Shown here one piece after another: positions 33,979-41,807 of a DNA stretch of 53,402 nt. Source of the DNA: an uncultured Spirochaetaceae bacterium (GTDB taxonomy: Bacteria > Spirochaetota > Spirochaetia > Treponematales > Treponemataceae); the NCBI GenBank assembly GCA_902802305.1, contig CADCLG010000024.1:1-53402 (forward strand), read 5' to 3'. The position numbers and the translations under genes are program-made. The notes under the pieces are model-generated. The model saw only the letters and a program-made list of their open reading frames with translations. It did no database searches and was not told the DNA's origin. Each line of letters opens with the position of its first letter. The first letter of the stretch is position 1.

Positions 33979-34001
33979 AAATCCTGCTTGTGGAGTTTTT
34001 T

Positions 34002-34511
34002 ATGAATGTTGGAATAGTAAATATAAATAATGCATTAAGTAATGGTCAAAGTTCTTTACTTACGGCAAAAAATAATACTGATGAGCAAAAGTTCAATGAA
34101 TTAGTAAAAAGACTTCAATCTCAAAACGAAGGTAATGGAACTCTTGCTTCAAATCAAATTGCGCAGGATGGAAGATTAAACGGAGAATATACTACCGGAT
34201 ATTCAGGAACTTTTTCTGCAGCTGCTGATAAGAATGCACTTCCTTCAGGTGCCGCAGCAAATCAGGCTAATCCACACGTTCAATCAAAAACTATTGATAA
34301 AACTTCTAAGCTTTATGAATCAGCTTTGGAACTGGAAGGTTATTTTGTTAAGCAAATGCTTTCTGCAATGAGAAAAACTGTTTCAAAAGCTTATGAAGGT
34401 GATTTTGCAACTCAAACTTATGAAGATATGCTTTTTGATGAATATGCAACTGCTATGACTAAGAATGCAGGTTTTGGACTGGCAGATCAGATTTATTTGA
34501 GTTTAGTCTAA
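34002..34511 (+). CDS. FlgJ-like flagellar rod-binding protein
   Basis: 169 aa from ATG 34002, after TGGAG; the longer frame from a TTG at 33939 runs through the hairpins and is rejected. The C-terminal 75 residues match the rod-binding (FlgJ N-terminal type) domain: SKLYESALELEGYFVKQML, SAMRKTVSKAYEGDFATQTYEDMLFDEYA and a final GFGLADQIYLSL. The muramidase half of enterobacterial FlgJ is absent, as usual in spirochaetes. It caps and chaperones rod assembly in the periplasm. It follows flgF and flgG on the same strand. Confidence 0.85.
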   Translation: MNVGIVNINNALSNGQSSLLTAKNNTDEQKFNELVKRLQSQNEGNGTLASNQIAQDGRLNGEYTTGYSGTFSAAADKNALPSGAAANQANPHVQSKTIDKTSKLYESALELEGYFVKQMLSAMRKTVSKAYEGDFATQTYEDMLFDEYATAMTKNAGFGLADQIYLSLV

Positions 34512-34543
34512 GGTTAATAAAAGAAATCTTATATAATTATTTT

Positions 34544-34614
34544 GCGGATATAATACATCGGTAGTATGCGGGCTTCCCAAGCCTGAAAGGCGGGTTCGAC
34601 TCCCGTTATCCGCT
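34544..34614 (+). tRNA. tRNA-Gly (anticodon CCC)
   Basis: The cloverleaf folds cleanly: acceptor GCGGATA/TATCCGC with discriminator T, D-stem ATAC/GTAT, anticodon stem CGGGC/GCCTG around loop TTCCCAA (anticodon CCC), four-base variable loop, T-stem GCGGG/CCCGT around TTCGACT. CCA is not encoded. A TATAAT at 34532-34537 is a likely -10, so it may have its own promoter despite lying 32 nt after the rod-binding gene. Confidence 0.95.
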
Positions 34615-34651
34615 TATACATACATTTTTCCCGTATGTTGTTTACATCTTT

Positions 34652-34687
34652 AAATCCCTCTCTGCGTTGCAGATGGGGATTTTTTTT
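34652..34687 (+). terminator. Intrinsic terminator after tRNA-Gly
   Basis: AAATCCC (34652-34658) pairs with GGGATTT (34676-34682), with an inner TCTGC/GCAGA stem, followed by an unbroken T-run to 34687. It ends the + strand tRNA/flagellar transcript just before the convergent radical SAM gene. Confidence 0.8.
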
Positions 34688-35783
34688 ATGAAGCGCTTTG
34701 TATGATTTTTTCGACTTCATTTCTTTTTTCGTAAAGAACGCAGCCACCCTTGTGGTCATCTTTAAGATAGTCGCCGTCCTGTAAAAGTCTGAAAAGTCTT
34801 GATTTAAGTGCTTGTCGCAGGGAAGTGTCACGAACACTTATATCAGAATATGGAGAGAAAGGACAAGGTTCTGCACCACCATGAGAATTGATATGGAAAA
34901 AGCCTCTTCCTGCTGCAATACAACCGCCTGAGCTTTTTTCATCACCTGGGAAGGAAACAAAAACCAGGTCTTCATAATCAACTCGGGAAGTATCGATAAA
35001 TGCTTTAAGCTGGTCTCTTTCTTGGTCTCCCGGGGCAAGTTCTTCGCTTTCGCTTGTAACAGGAACAAACTCAACGTAAAGTACAAGCTTGCAGCCTTTT
35101 TCACGCAGTCCATTGATAAATTCCTTTGAAATAACTTCGTTGATGTTTTCTTTTGTAACTGTAATGGAAACACCAAAAATCAGTTTTCTTTCCTGCAGAT
35201 TATTCATTGCGGTAATAAGCTTATCGTAAACTCCATTTCCGCGGCGGCTGTCAGTTACTTCTTTGTTGCCTTCTATGCTGAGCACGGGAATCAGATTGCG
35301 ATGTTTTGTAAAAAGTTCCAGATAGGGGGTACCAATAAAGGTGCCGTTTGTAAAGATTGGAAAAAGGATATTTTTCATCTGGCTTGCGTGGTCAATTACA
35401 TCCTTTCTTAAAAGAGGTTCGCCACCCGCAAGAAGAATAAAGCTTACTCCTAATTCATCAGCTTCTTCAAAAACAGCCCGCCATTCCTGACCGGTGAGCT
35501 GATGTTGTGGTTCTTCGTCTACGGTTGCATGGTTACAGCGGGAATAGCAGCCTGCACAGTGAAGATTACAGGAAGAAGTTATACTGGCAATTAAAAAAGG
35601 CGGAATATGTTCTCCATTTTTTTCGGCTTGAGCCCTTTTTTGAGAAGCCTTTTTAGATGCTGCTGCAAACTTAAGCATAAAAGCACTTTCTGCCGGATTT
35701 GAAAAAGTTGCCTTTAGTGCATCTGCAACAACTCTCTCAACGCCTTTTGTCATATATTCCTGAATGTTAAATTCTGTCTGCAT
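34686..35783 (-). CDS. Radical SAM protein
   Basis: 365 aa. The [4Fe-4S]/SAM motif C72-x3-C76-x2-C79 (CNLHCAGC) is followed by LLAGGEPLLRKD (the GGEP SAM-binding motif) and a TIM-barrel pattern (FTNGTFI, VLSIEG, GVSITVTKEN). The C-terminal part has additional Cys residues (GGCIAAGRGFFHINSHGGAEPCPF, then GGCVLYEK), which suggests a SPASM-like auxiliary cluster. Such proteins modify peptides or enzymes, but the substrate is not evident. A flavodoxin gene lies 30 nt upstream on the same strand and may supply electrons. GGGATAAGG precedes the ATG. Confidence 0.9.
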   Translation of the reverse strand: MQTEFNIQEYMTKGVERVVADALKATFSNPAESAFMLKFAAASKKASQKRAQAEKNGEHIPPFLIASITSSCNLHCAGCYSRCNHATVDEEPQHQLTGQEWRAVFEEADELGVSFILLAGGEPLLRKDVIDHASQMKNILFPIFTNGTFIGTPYLELFTKHRNLIPVLSIEGNKEVTDSRRGNGVYDKLITAMNNLQERKLIFGVSITVTKENINEVISKEFINGLREKGCKLVLYVEFVPVTSESEELAPGDQERDQLKAFIDTSRVDYEDLVFVSFPGDEKSSGGCIAAGRGFFHINSHGGAEPCPFSPYSDISVRDTSLRQALKSRLFRLLQDGDYLKDDHKGGCVLYEKRNEVEKIIQSAS

Positions 35784-35813
35784 AAACCTTATCCCTGCTA
35801 CCTTAAATTTAAT

Positions 35814-36236
35814 TTAGTCTTCGAATTGCTGCTTGATTTTTCGCGCAAATTCTGCCGCAGCTTTTAAATCTTCCTGGTCTGGCTTTCCCTTATGGATTCC
35901 CTTGAATTCTCCCTTGCAGTGAAATTCTTCTTCCAGCATTGGAATGCCAACCTTATCAGCCTCAGCCTTAACCTTTTTGTAAGTAGAATTGAGCATAGCG
36001 GCTGAACCAAAATTAACTATTTTTCCAACCTTTTCCTTATCCAGAGATGCAACAAATTTTCTAACTTCTGGATCTATTGTAAAGGCGTAATAGGAATTTC
36101 CAAGAAAAAGCAAGTCTACCTTTTCGGTAACCGGCTTACTGATTGGTTGAGCTGTAACACCAAGCTCAGCAGCAACAGCATCGGCCAGCTTTTTGGTGTT
36201 TCCTGTTTTGGTATAGTATCTTACTGCATAAGTCAT
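35814..36236 (-). CDS. Flavodoxin-like protein
   Basis: 140 aa. The N-terminal FMN phosphate loop YTKTGNTKKLADAVA (about 8-22) matches flavodoxin T/S-x-T-G-N-T. LLFLGNSYYAF lies at the second FMN loop. It is a one- or two-electron carrier in the cytoplasm. Being just upstream of the radical SAM gene on the same strand, it may be that enzyme's reductant; this is inference. GGAGG precedes the ATG. A terminator hairpin from the gpx genes overlaps its leader. Confidence 0.85.
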   Translation of the reverse strand: MTYAVRYYTKTGNTKKLADAVAAELGVTAQPISKPVTEKVDLLFLGNSYYAFTIDPEVRKFVASLDKEKVGKIVNFGSAAMLNSTYKKVKAEADKVGIPMLEEEFHCKGEFKGIHKGKPDQEDLKAAAEFARKIKQQFED

Positions 36237-36257
36237 TTCAAAAATCCTCCATAAAAA

Positions 36258-36286
36258 GAAAAATCGGCTTAAAAAGACTTAAGCCG
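36258..36286 (-). terminator. Intrinsic terminator after the gpx pair
   Basis: On the - strand CGGCTTAA (36279-36286) pairs with TTAAGCCG (36265-36272) around a 6-nt loop and is followed by ATTTTTCTTTTT. It ends the peroxidase transcript about 20 nt before the flavodoxin start. Confidence 0.75.
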
Positions 36287-36302
36287 TGTGAGTTATCATG
36301 AA

Positions 36303-36842
36303 CTACAAAAGTGTTTTGATGCAGTCTTCAACCTTCTGCATATCAGCAGTTGGCTCGAATCTTGCAACTACATTGCCCTGGCGGTCAATTACAAACTTTG
36401 TAAAGTTCCATTTAATATCAGGCTTTTTTGCCCAGTCTGGATCTGCCGCAGCAAACATGTTTTCAAGAACGCCTTTAAACTGGTGTTCATCAAAACCTTC
36501 AAATCCTTTTTGTGCTTTAAGGTAAGTGTAAAGGGGAAGTTCATTTTCGCCGTTTACATCAGATTTTTTCATCTGAGGGAAGGTTGTATTATAGTGTACA
36601 GTGCAGAACTCATGAATCTCTTCGTCGCTGCCTGGTGCCTGTCCTCCAAACTGGTTGCAAGGGATATCAAGAATCTCAAGTCCCTTGTCATGATATTTTT
36701 TATACAAGCTTTCAATCGGTTCATACTGTGGAGTAAAACCGCAGCCTGTAGCTGTATTTACAATAAGAATAACCTTTCCTTTAAACTCAGAAAGACTGAG
36801 TTTTTCGCCTTTGCAGGTAGTAATTTCGTAATCGTAAATCAT
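36303..36842 (-). CDS. Glutathione peroxidase family protein (copy 1)
   Basis: 179 aa from ATG 36842, after TTGGAGG; the frame extends upstream without a better start. It reduces peroxides using Cys chemistry. Motifs: NTATGCGFTPQY with peroxidatic C34, ILDIPCNQFGGQAPGSDEEI (the Gln site and a likely resolving Cys in PCNQF), and KWNFTKFVIDRQG with the Trp-Asn pair. Compared with copy 2 it has about 20 extra residues near 110-130 (KGFEGFDEHQFKGVLENMF), a feature of longer GPx forms. It lies just 1 nt after copy 2. Bacterial GPx proteins usually take electrons from thioredoxin. Confidence 0.92.
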   Translation of the reverse strand: MIYDYEITTCKGEKLSLSEFKGKVILIVNTATGCGFTPQYEPIESLYKKYHDKGLEILDIPCNQFGGQAPGSDEEIHEFCTVHYNTTFPQMKKSDVNGENELPLYTYLKAQKGFEGFDEHQFKGVLENMFAAADPDWAKKPDIKWNFTKFVIDRQGNVVARFEPTADMQKVEDCIKTLL

Positions 36843-36843
36843 C

Positions 36844-37323
36844 TTATGCCTCCAATGCCTTTCCAATATATTCATCAATTTCTTCTGGTGTTTCGGCCGG
36901 TGCAAATCTCTTTAATACAGTTCCGTCTTTAGCAACAAGAAACTTTGTAAAGTTCCATTTAATTCTTGGTCCGATAGAACCTTTTTTCTGATTTTTAAGG
37001 TAGCCGAAAAGAGGCTCTTCATTTTTTCCATTTACGTCAATTTTTGCAAACTGAGGGAAGGTAATGCCAAAGCGTCCTGTACAGAAGGTATGGATTTCTT
37101 CGTCAGAACCAGGTGCCTGATTCATAAACTGATTGCATGGAAAATCCAGAATCTCAAAACCTTTTTCTTTATATTTATCATAAAGATTCTGGAGTCCTTT
37201 GTACTGTGGTGTAAAACCACAGCCTGTAGCTGTGTTTACAATTAAAAGAACCTTTCCTTCGTAATCTTTCATGGAAACATCCTTTCCGTCTCTTGCTTTT
37301 ACTGAATAATCATAGATACCCAT
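36844..37323 (-). CDS. Glutathione peroxidase family protein (copy 2)
   Basis: 159 aa. Same motifs as its neighbour: NTATGCGFTPQYKGL with C35, LDFPCNQFMNQAPGSDEEI and KWNFTKFLVAKDG. It is the first gene of a two-gene peroxidase unit and is divergent from an OhrR-like regulator. GAGGTG precedes ATG 37323. The tandem copies share about half their residues by eye, so the duplication is not recent. Control by the redox-sensing regulator through the operators in the shared promoter region is the natural inference. Confidence 0.92.
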   Translation of the reverse strand: MGIYDYSVKARDGKDVSMKDYEGKVLLIVNTATGCGFTPQYKGLQNLYDKYKEKGFEILDFPCNQFMNQAPGSDEEIHTFCTGRFGITFPQFAKIDVNGKNEEPLFGYLKNQKKGSIGPRIKWNFTKFLVAKDGTVLKRFAPAETPEEIDEYIGKALEA

Positions 37324-37355
37324 AACATCACCTCTTTAATAAGTATTGTTTTAGA

Positions 37356-37371
37356 TTAAATTGTGTACAAT
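37356..37371. promoter_or_regulatory. OhrR-box-like operator, site 1
   Basis: TTAAATTGTGTACAAT, with the near-palindrome ATTGT-GT-ACAAT, identical to site 2 located exactly 60 bp away. It falls within the gpx transcript start region, about 33-48 nt upstream of the gpx ATG. It resembles the AATTnAATTGTATACAATT core recalled for the Bacillus OhrR operator. Confidence 0.75.
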
Positions 37372-37386
37372 CAATCTCTATTAAGA

Positions 37387-37415
37387 AATATAATATATAA
37401 TATTGATTTTGTCAA
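37387..37415 (-). promoter_or_regulatory. Promoter of the gpx pair
   Basis: On the - strand: TTGACA (37410-37415), 17-bp spacer, TATATT (37387-37392). OhrR-like site 2 abuts its -35 and site 1 lies just downstream of the start point. Confidence 0.75.
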
Positions 37416-37431
37416 TTAAATTGTGTACAAT
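37416..37431. promoter_or_regulatory. OhrR-box-like operator, site 2
   Basis: A second exact copy of TTAAATTGTGTACAAT. It abuts the -35 of the gpx promoter and lies about 43 nt before the regulator's own ATG, so it can control both directions. Confidence 0.75.
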
Positions 37432-37473
37432 ATATTAAATATTTTTGATTTTTTTTTAAGGATTTAATCTTTT

Positions 37474-37965
37474 ATGGAAGACACTGAAGACACTAAAGAA
37501 GAAACAATTACAAAAACGAGTGAACAATCAGATTATAATTCTCTTGCTCTTGATAATCAGATTTGTTTTGGACTTTATGTCTGCTCCAAGGAAATCATAA
37601 GATTGTATGCTCCGATTCTGGAACCGCTTGGACTTACATATACTTCCTATATAACACTTCTTTCTCTCTGGGAAAAGGACAATGTAACAATAAAGGAACT
37701 GGGCACAAGACTTTTCCTTGATTCTGGAACTTTGACACCTTTGCTCAAAAAAATGGAAGCTCAGGGACTTGTAACCAGAACCAGAAGCTCCAAGGATGAG
37801 CGCACGGTATTTATTAATCTTACGGAAAAGGGAAGAGAACTTCGTATAAAATGTCTTGATGTTCCAAAACAGATGATGTGCAATAATCTTATGGAACTTG
37901 ATGATGCTGTTGAACTCTTACAAAGTCTCCACAAGTTGATGTCAAAGATGGCCTGCCGTAATTAG
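37474..37965 (+). CDS. MarR-family regulator, OhrR-like peroxide sensor
   Basis: 163 aa. A charged, probably flexible tail (about 1-20) precedes LDNQICFGLYVCSKEIIRLY: C31 aligns with the reactive Cys of OhrR (consensus NQLCFALY), and C37 is an additional Cys. YTSYITLLSLWE, the winged helix TIKELGTRLFLDSGTLTPLLKKMEAQGLV and the wing RTRSSKDERTVFINLT are standard MarR/OhrR. Oxidation of C31 by organic peroxides should release DNA. It diverges from the two peroxidase genes, and two matching operators lie between. Unusually, its targets appear to be GPx-type enzymes rather than an Ohr protein. Confidence 0.92.
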   Translation: MEDTEDTKEETITKTSEQSDYNSLALDNQICFGLYVCSKEIIRLYAPILEPLGLTYTSYITLLSLWEKDNVTIKELGTRLFLDSGTLTPLLKKMEAQGLVTRTRSSKDERTVFINLTEKGRELRIKCLDVPKQMMCNNLMELDDAVELLQSLHKLMSKMACRN

Positions 37966-38018
37966 ATTTTTAAGCTTTTATAATTATAGTAATTATTGCA
38001 TAAGCTATTCTTTTTCAA

Positions 38019-38047
38019 TTGCATTGATTTTTTTATAACATTATAAT
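38019..38047 (+). promoter_or_regulatory. murC promoter (leaderless layout)
   Basis: TTGCAT (38019-38024), 17-bp spacer, TATAAT (38042-38047). The ATG starts 6 nt after the hexamer with no ribosome binding site. Confidence 0.6.
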
Positions 38048-38053
38048 TGTTTC

Positions 38054-39592
38054 ATGCAGCAAAAAATATCCTTACCGTCCGACCTGCACGGTCTTCATTT
38101 TCATTTTGTAGGAATCAAGGGAACCGGAATGGCAGCCCTTGTAGAAATATTTGTTCATAACGGTGCAATAATTACCGGTTCTGATGTTTCGGAGCGCTTT
38201 TACACCGACGAGATTCTTGAAAAACTGAATATAAAAGCCCTGCCTTTTGCCGCAGAAAATATTAATGACAGTGTTCAGTTTGTTGTTTATTCTTCTGCCT
38301 ATAAGCTGGATGTAAATCCAGATTTAATTGAAGCTACAAAACGTGGTATTCCCTGCCTGCTTTATACAGAAGCTCTCGGTGCCTACAGTGCCCGTGCTTT
38401 TTCCTGCGGAATCTGTGGTGTTCACGGAAAAACTTCTACGACTGGGCTTGTCGGTACAATCTTAAAAGAAATTAATGATTTGCCAAGTCAGGTACTTGCA
38501 GGCAGCGTTATAAACTCTTTTGGCGGGACCTGCACCTATACTTCGCCTTTGGTTGGTGAAAGTGAAAAATCCATCTTTGTTGCCGAAACCTGCGAATATC
38601 AGCGCCACTTTATGAGTTTTTGTCCTCAGAAAATAATCCTTACTTCTGTGGAGTCTGACCACGAAGATTATTATCCGACTTATGAATCTATAAGAGATGC
38701 CTTTGTTGATTATGTATGCAAATTGCCTGAAGGCGGGGAGCTTATTTACTGTGCCGATGACAAAGGTGCTGTAGAAGTTGCAGAAATTGTACAAGGCAAA
38801 CGTAATGATATAAAATTACTTCCTTATGGTTTAAAGGCTGTGGGAGAATATAAGCTTACTTATGATGGCGTAAAAAACGAAAAGAATTGCTTTAGTGTAA
38901 AACTTTTTGAAGATAAATCAGGTGCTGGAGAGGGGGAAGTTTTTGCTTTGTCTCTTCCTGGTAAGCATGAAGTTTTAGATGCAAATGCGGCTCTTGCCCT
39001 TGTGTGTCAGCTGCTTAGAACCTATGGAAAAAATCCTTTGGATTATAAGGAAAATATTGCCCGTGGTCTTCTTAATTTTTCTGGCGGTAAGCGCAGAAGC
39101 GAAATTGTTGGCGATTTTAAAACAAAAAATGGTGATGATGTACTGGTTATTGATGATTACGGACATCATCCAACTGCTATAAAAACAACTCTTGCCGGTT
39201 ACAGGGATTTTTATAAAAATCGAAAAATTATAGTTGATTTTATGAGCCATACTTATTCCAGAACTCAGGCTCTTTTTGAAGATTTTGCTTCTTCCTTTGA
39301 TTCTGCTGATGTAATAATTCTTAATAAAATCTATTCATCTGCCCGCGAAAATCCTGGTGATTTTTCTATAACAGGAAAAAAACTTTATGATCAGGTAGTT
39401 AAAAATTATCCAGATAAAACTGTAAAATATTTTGAAGAAATCCTTGATGGTACAGATTTTGTTTTATCGCAAATTAATGAAAAAGCTGGCCAGGAATATA
39501 GAGCTGGTTATCTCTTTGTAACAATGGGAGCTGGAGATAACTGGAAGATTGGCCGTAAAGTTTTAGAAATTGAAGAAAATAATAGAAATTGA
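38054..39592 (+). CDS. murC: UDP-N-acetylmuramate--L-alanine ligase
   Basis: 512 aa, slightly longer than the usual 460-490. It adds L-Ala to UDP-MurNAc using ATP. The N-terminal Rossmann loop HFVGIKGTGMAALVEIF, the ATP loop GVHGKTSTTGL (about 125-135), VAETCEYQRHF, DDYGHHPTAI and FMSHTYSRTQALFEDF are MurC signatures. Mpl, a related recycling ligase, is the alternative; MurC is preferred because of EAxxYQR-like and SHTYSRT motifs and because no other murC is in view. It starts a + strand run with yicC- and cmk-type genes. Confidence 0.88.
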   Translation: MQQKISLPSDLHGLHFHFVGIKGTGMAALVEIFVHNGAIITGSDVSERFYTDEILEKLNIKALPFAAENINDSVQFVVYSSAYKLDVNPDLIEATKRGIPCLLYTEALGAYSARAFSCGICGVHGKTSTTGLVGTILKEINDLPSQVLAGSVINSFGGTCTYTSPLVGESEKSIFVAETCEYQRHFMSFCPQKIILTSVESDHEDYYPTYESIRDAFVDYVCKLPEGGELIYCADDKGAVEVAEIVQGKRNDIKLLPYGLKAVGEYKLTYDGVKNEKNCFSVKLFEDKSGAGEGEVFALSLPGKHEVLDANAALALVCQLLRTYGKNPLDYKENIARGLLNFSGGKRRSEIVGDFKTKNGDDVLVIDDYGHHPTAIKTTLAGYRDFYKNRKIIVDFMSHTYSRTQALFEDFASSFDSADVIILNKIYSSARENPGDFSITGKKLYDQVVKNYPDKTVKYFEEILDGTDFVLSQINEKAGQEYRAGYLFVTMGAGDNWKIGRKVLEIEENNRN

Positions 39593-39637
39593 TAAATAAT
39601 TAATAGAAATTAAGAGAACATAATAGAAGGTGCTTAA

Positions 39638-40516
39638 ATGACAAGTATGACAGGTTATGCTTATCAGGAGCTTTCTAATGAAAAAGCTTTGATAAGTGTA
39701 GAAATAAAATCAGTTAATTCACGATTTCTGGATTTGACAATTAATCTTCCTCCTTTTTTGAATGCTTTGGAAGCTTATTTTAGAAATAAAATAACTTCAA
39801 AAATTGTCCGTGGTAAGGTTGATGTTTTTATCCGCATAAAAGAATACGAAAGTGACAGTGAAGTTTATGCTGATACAAATATGGCTAAAGGTTATTTTGC
39901 GGCAATTCAAAAGGTTTCTGAAGCCTGCGGTTATGACAAAAATAATATTCCTTTAAGCTTGATTTTGTCTCAGCCTGGGGTTTTAAACTCTAATAAAAAT
40001 TATAATCCCGATGACTATAAAAAACTGATTGAGCCTGTATTTGATAAAGCTCTTGAAGCTTTTTGTAATGACCGCCAGAGGGAAGGGCTTAATATGAAAA
40101 AGGATTTGGAAAGCAAACTCGAAAAACTTGCTGTCTGTGCTGATTTTTTCAAGGATTTTCAGCCAAAGATGGAAGAGTCTTTTAAAGAACAGATAAAAGC
40201 CCGGTTTGCTGAGATTCTTGGCGATAATAATTTTGTGATTGATGAAAACAGGATTATGACCGAAACTGCCTCAATGATGATAAAATATACAATAAATGAA
40301 GAAATTGTAAGGCTTCAAAGTCATATTCAGGCAATGCGTAAGGAACTTGCAGAAAATCCTACACCGGGTAAAAAACTTGATTTTATCTGCCAGGAAATGA
40401 ACCGTGAAATTAACACAATCGGAAGTAAAAATCAATTTACAGAGGTTGGAGCAATGGTTATCACTGCAAAGGATGCTCTGGAAAATATCCGGGAACAGAG
40501 CAAGAATATTGAATAG
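39638..40516 (+). CDS. YicC family protein (endoribonuclease-type)
   Basis: 292 aa, typical length. The start MTSMTGYAYQELSNEKALISVEIKSVNSRFLD matches the YicC N-terminal signature (MT.SMTGY, E.KSVN.R.LD). The C-terminal DUF1732 half has EEIVRLQSHI, PTPGKKLDFICQEMNREINTIGSK, the family's most conserved block. YicC proteins have been linked to RNA decay and stationary-phase fitness. GAAGG lies 7 nt before the ATG. The cytidylate kinase-like gene follows 18 nt later, so the two are probably co-transcribed. Confidence 0.93.
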   Translation: MTSMTGYAYQELSNEKALISVEIKSVNSRFLDLTINLPPFLNALEAYFRNKITSKIVRGKVDVFIRIKEYESDSEVYADTNMAKGYFAAIQKVSEACGYDKNNIPLSLILSQPGVLNSNKNYNPDDYKKLIEPVFDKALEAFCNDRQREGLNMKKDLESKLEKLAVCADFFKDFQPKMEESFKEQIKARFAEILGDNNFVIDENRIMTETASMMIKYTINEEIVRLQSHIQAMRKELAENPTPGKKLDFICQEMNREINTIGSKNQFTEVGAMVITAKDALENIREQSKNIE

Positions 40517-40534
40517 TTTTGGAGGTTTAATTTT

Positions 40535-41080
40535 ATGAAATTGAATAAAGATTTGCGGGTTGCAATTAGTGGAAAATCCGGTTGTGGAAATACTACTGTA
40601 AGTGGATTGCTTGCAGAAAAACTTGGAATAAAGCTTATAAATTATACCTTCCGTCAGCTGGCTGCAGAAAAAGGAATGACTTTGAAGGAAGTTATTGATG
40701 CTGCTCGGGATGATGATTCTTATGATAAATATGTGGATAAACACCAGGTTGAGCTGGCTCTTGAAGAAGCCTGTGTTTTAGGAAGCCGTCTTGCCATCTG
40801 GATGCTTAAAGAAGCAGATTTAAAAGTTTATCTTTATGCCAGTGATGACACTCGTGCTGGTCGCGTTTATAACCGTGAAGGTGGTGATTTACAGGCAATT
40901 AAAGATTTTACTGCCATGAGAGACAGGGAAGATACTGCCCGCTATAAGGATTTTTACGGTATAGATAATAACGATTATAAGTTTGCTGATTTAATTGTTG
41001 AAACTGATAATAAAAATCCAGAGGAAATTGTTAATATTATCATCCAGAAACTTATCGAAAAAGGATTAGTTTCTGAATGA
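40535..41080 (+). CDS. cmk: Cytidylate kinase, short (archaeal-type) form
   Basis: 181 aa. It phosphorylates (d)CMP with ATP. The P-loop reads SGKSGCGNTTVS (about 11-22; Asn replaces the usual Lys/Ser at one position). INYTFRQLAAEKG, SRLAIWML and KVYLYASDDTRAGRVYNRE with DREDTARYKDFYGIDNNDY follow. The size and the RYK-x2-YGID motif match the short Cmk type found in archaea and spirochaetes rather than the 225-residue E. coli type. GGAGG precedes the ATG. An AAA or adenylate-kinase-like function is less likely. Confidence 0.85.
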   Translation: MKLNKDLRVAISGKSGCGNTTVSGLLAEKLGIKLINYTFRQLAAEKGMTLKEVIDAARDDDSYDKYVDKHQVELALEEACVLGSRLAIWMLKEADLKVYLYASDDTRAGRVYNREGGDLQAIKDFTAMRDREDTARYKDFYGIDNNDYKFADLIVETDNKNPEEIVNIIIQKLIEKGLVSE

Positions 41081-41099
41081 TAAAGATTTAGATGAATAT

Positions 41100-41798
41100 T
41101 TAATCTTCTGTTTTTAGGTTTTCTGTCTGATTTTTTTTACTACTTCTGAAGTAAAACTTTCTTTCACTTCCATGTAAAAGATTTTTGATGTTTTCCTTGT
41201 GTCTTAAGGCAACAAAAAGTGCAGAAAAAATCATTGTTCCTATTGTAAGATAATAAGCTGACTGATTCGTGAGAATACCAAGTGAATCAGCAGTAAAATC
41301 ATTTTTGAAAAAGAAAAGGGAAAAGGCTCCTGCAAATAAGGCAATAATTGTAGACAAGGACATATAATGGCTTGTAAAAAGAAAAAGGGCAAGAACTGCT
41401 GTTGCAATTAAGCCTGCTTTCCAGTCAACCATATACATTGTTGTAATTATTACCAAAAAGGCTTTTCCACCTTTAAACTTATACCAGATAGGATAGGCAT
41501 GACCCAGCATTGCAAAAAGCCCTGTAAATGCTATTCCAAACTGTCTTTGTCCTGTGTATTTTTGAAAAATTGCTCCAAAAATAATTTCAAGAACTAAGGC
41601 TTTGGAAATATCAAGCAAAAATACTACCCATGCGTATTTGCTACCGAAAACCCGCTTAAAGTTGGTAAATCCCGGATTGCCGCTTCCTTCATTGCGTATA
41701 TCCTTGTGATAAATCAATTTAGAAAGCTCAATCGCAGGGTTTATTGCAGAAATCAAATAACTGCATATCGCAGCAATAAGATAAATTGCAAAAATCAT
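41100..41798 (-). CDS. plsY: Glycerol-3-phosphate acyltransferase PlsY
   Basis: 232 aa, five or so hydrophobic segments. The signature EGSGNPGFTNFKRVFG (PlsY consensus GSGNxGATN) sits at about 37-52, and YPIWYKFKGGKAFL (second motif, FKGGKG-type) at about 107-120. PlsY makes lysophosphatidate from acyl phosphate and glycerol-3-phosphate, the first step of phospholipid synthesis. The C-terminus has a Lys/Arg-rich extension. It lies 9 nt after the fakA-like gene, whose product could provide acyl phosphate. Confidence 0.92.
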   Translation of the reverse strand: MIFAIYLIAAICSYLISAINPAIELSKLIYHKDIRNEGSGNPGFTNFKRVFGSKYAWVVFLLDISKALVLEIIFGAIFQKYTGQRQFGIAFTGLFAMLGHAYPIWYKFKGGKAFLVIITTMYMVDWKAGLIATAVLALFLFTSHYMSLSTIIALFAGAFSLFFFKNDFTADSLGILTNQSAYYLTIGTMIFSALFVALRHKENIKNLLHGSERKFYFRSSKKNQTENLKTED

Positions 41799-41807
41799 AA
41801 AATTGTA

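Noticed and set aside
33939..34001. Longer N-terminus for the rod-binding gene
   Set aside because: It would start at TTG, read through the two hairpins and ignore the good TGGAG site before ATG 34002.
36288..36932. 214-codon open frame on the + strand opposite gpx copy 1
   Set aside because: It mirrors a clear glutathione peroxidase gene, has no ribosome binding site or family pattern, and its hydrophobic, Cys-rich sequence is typical of an antisense shadow.
40271..40744. 157-codon open frame on the - strand across yicC and cmk
   Set aside because: It covers two well-supported genes and the translated sequence is a low-complexity Ile/Phe-rich antisense product.
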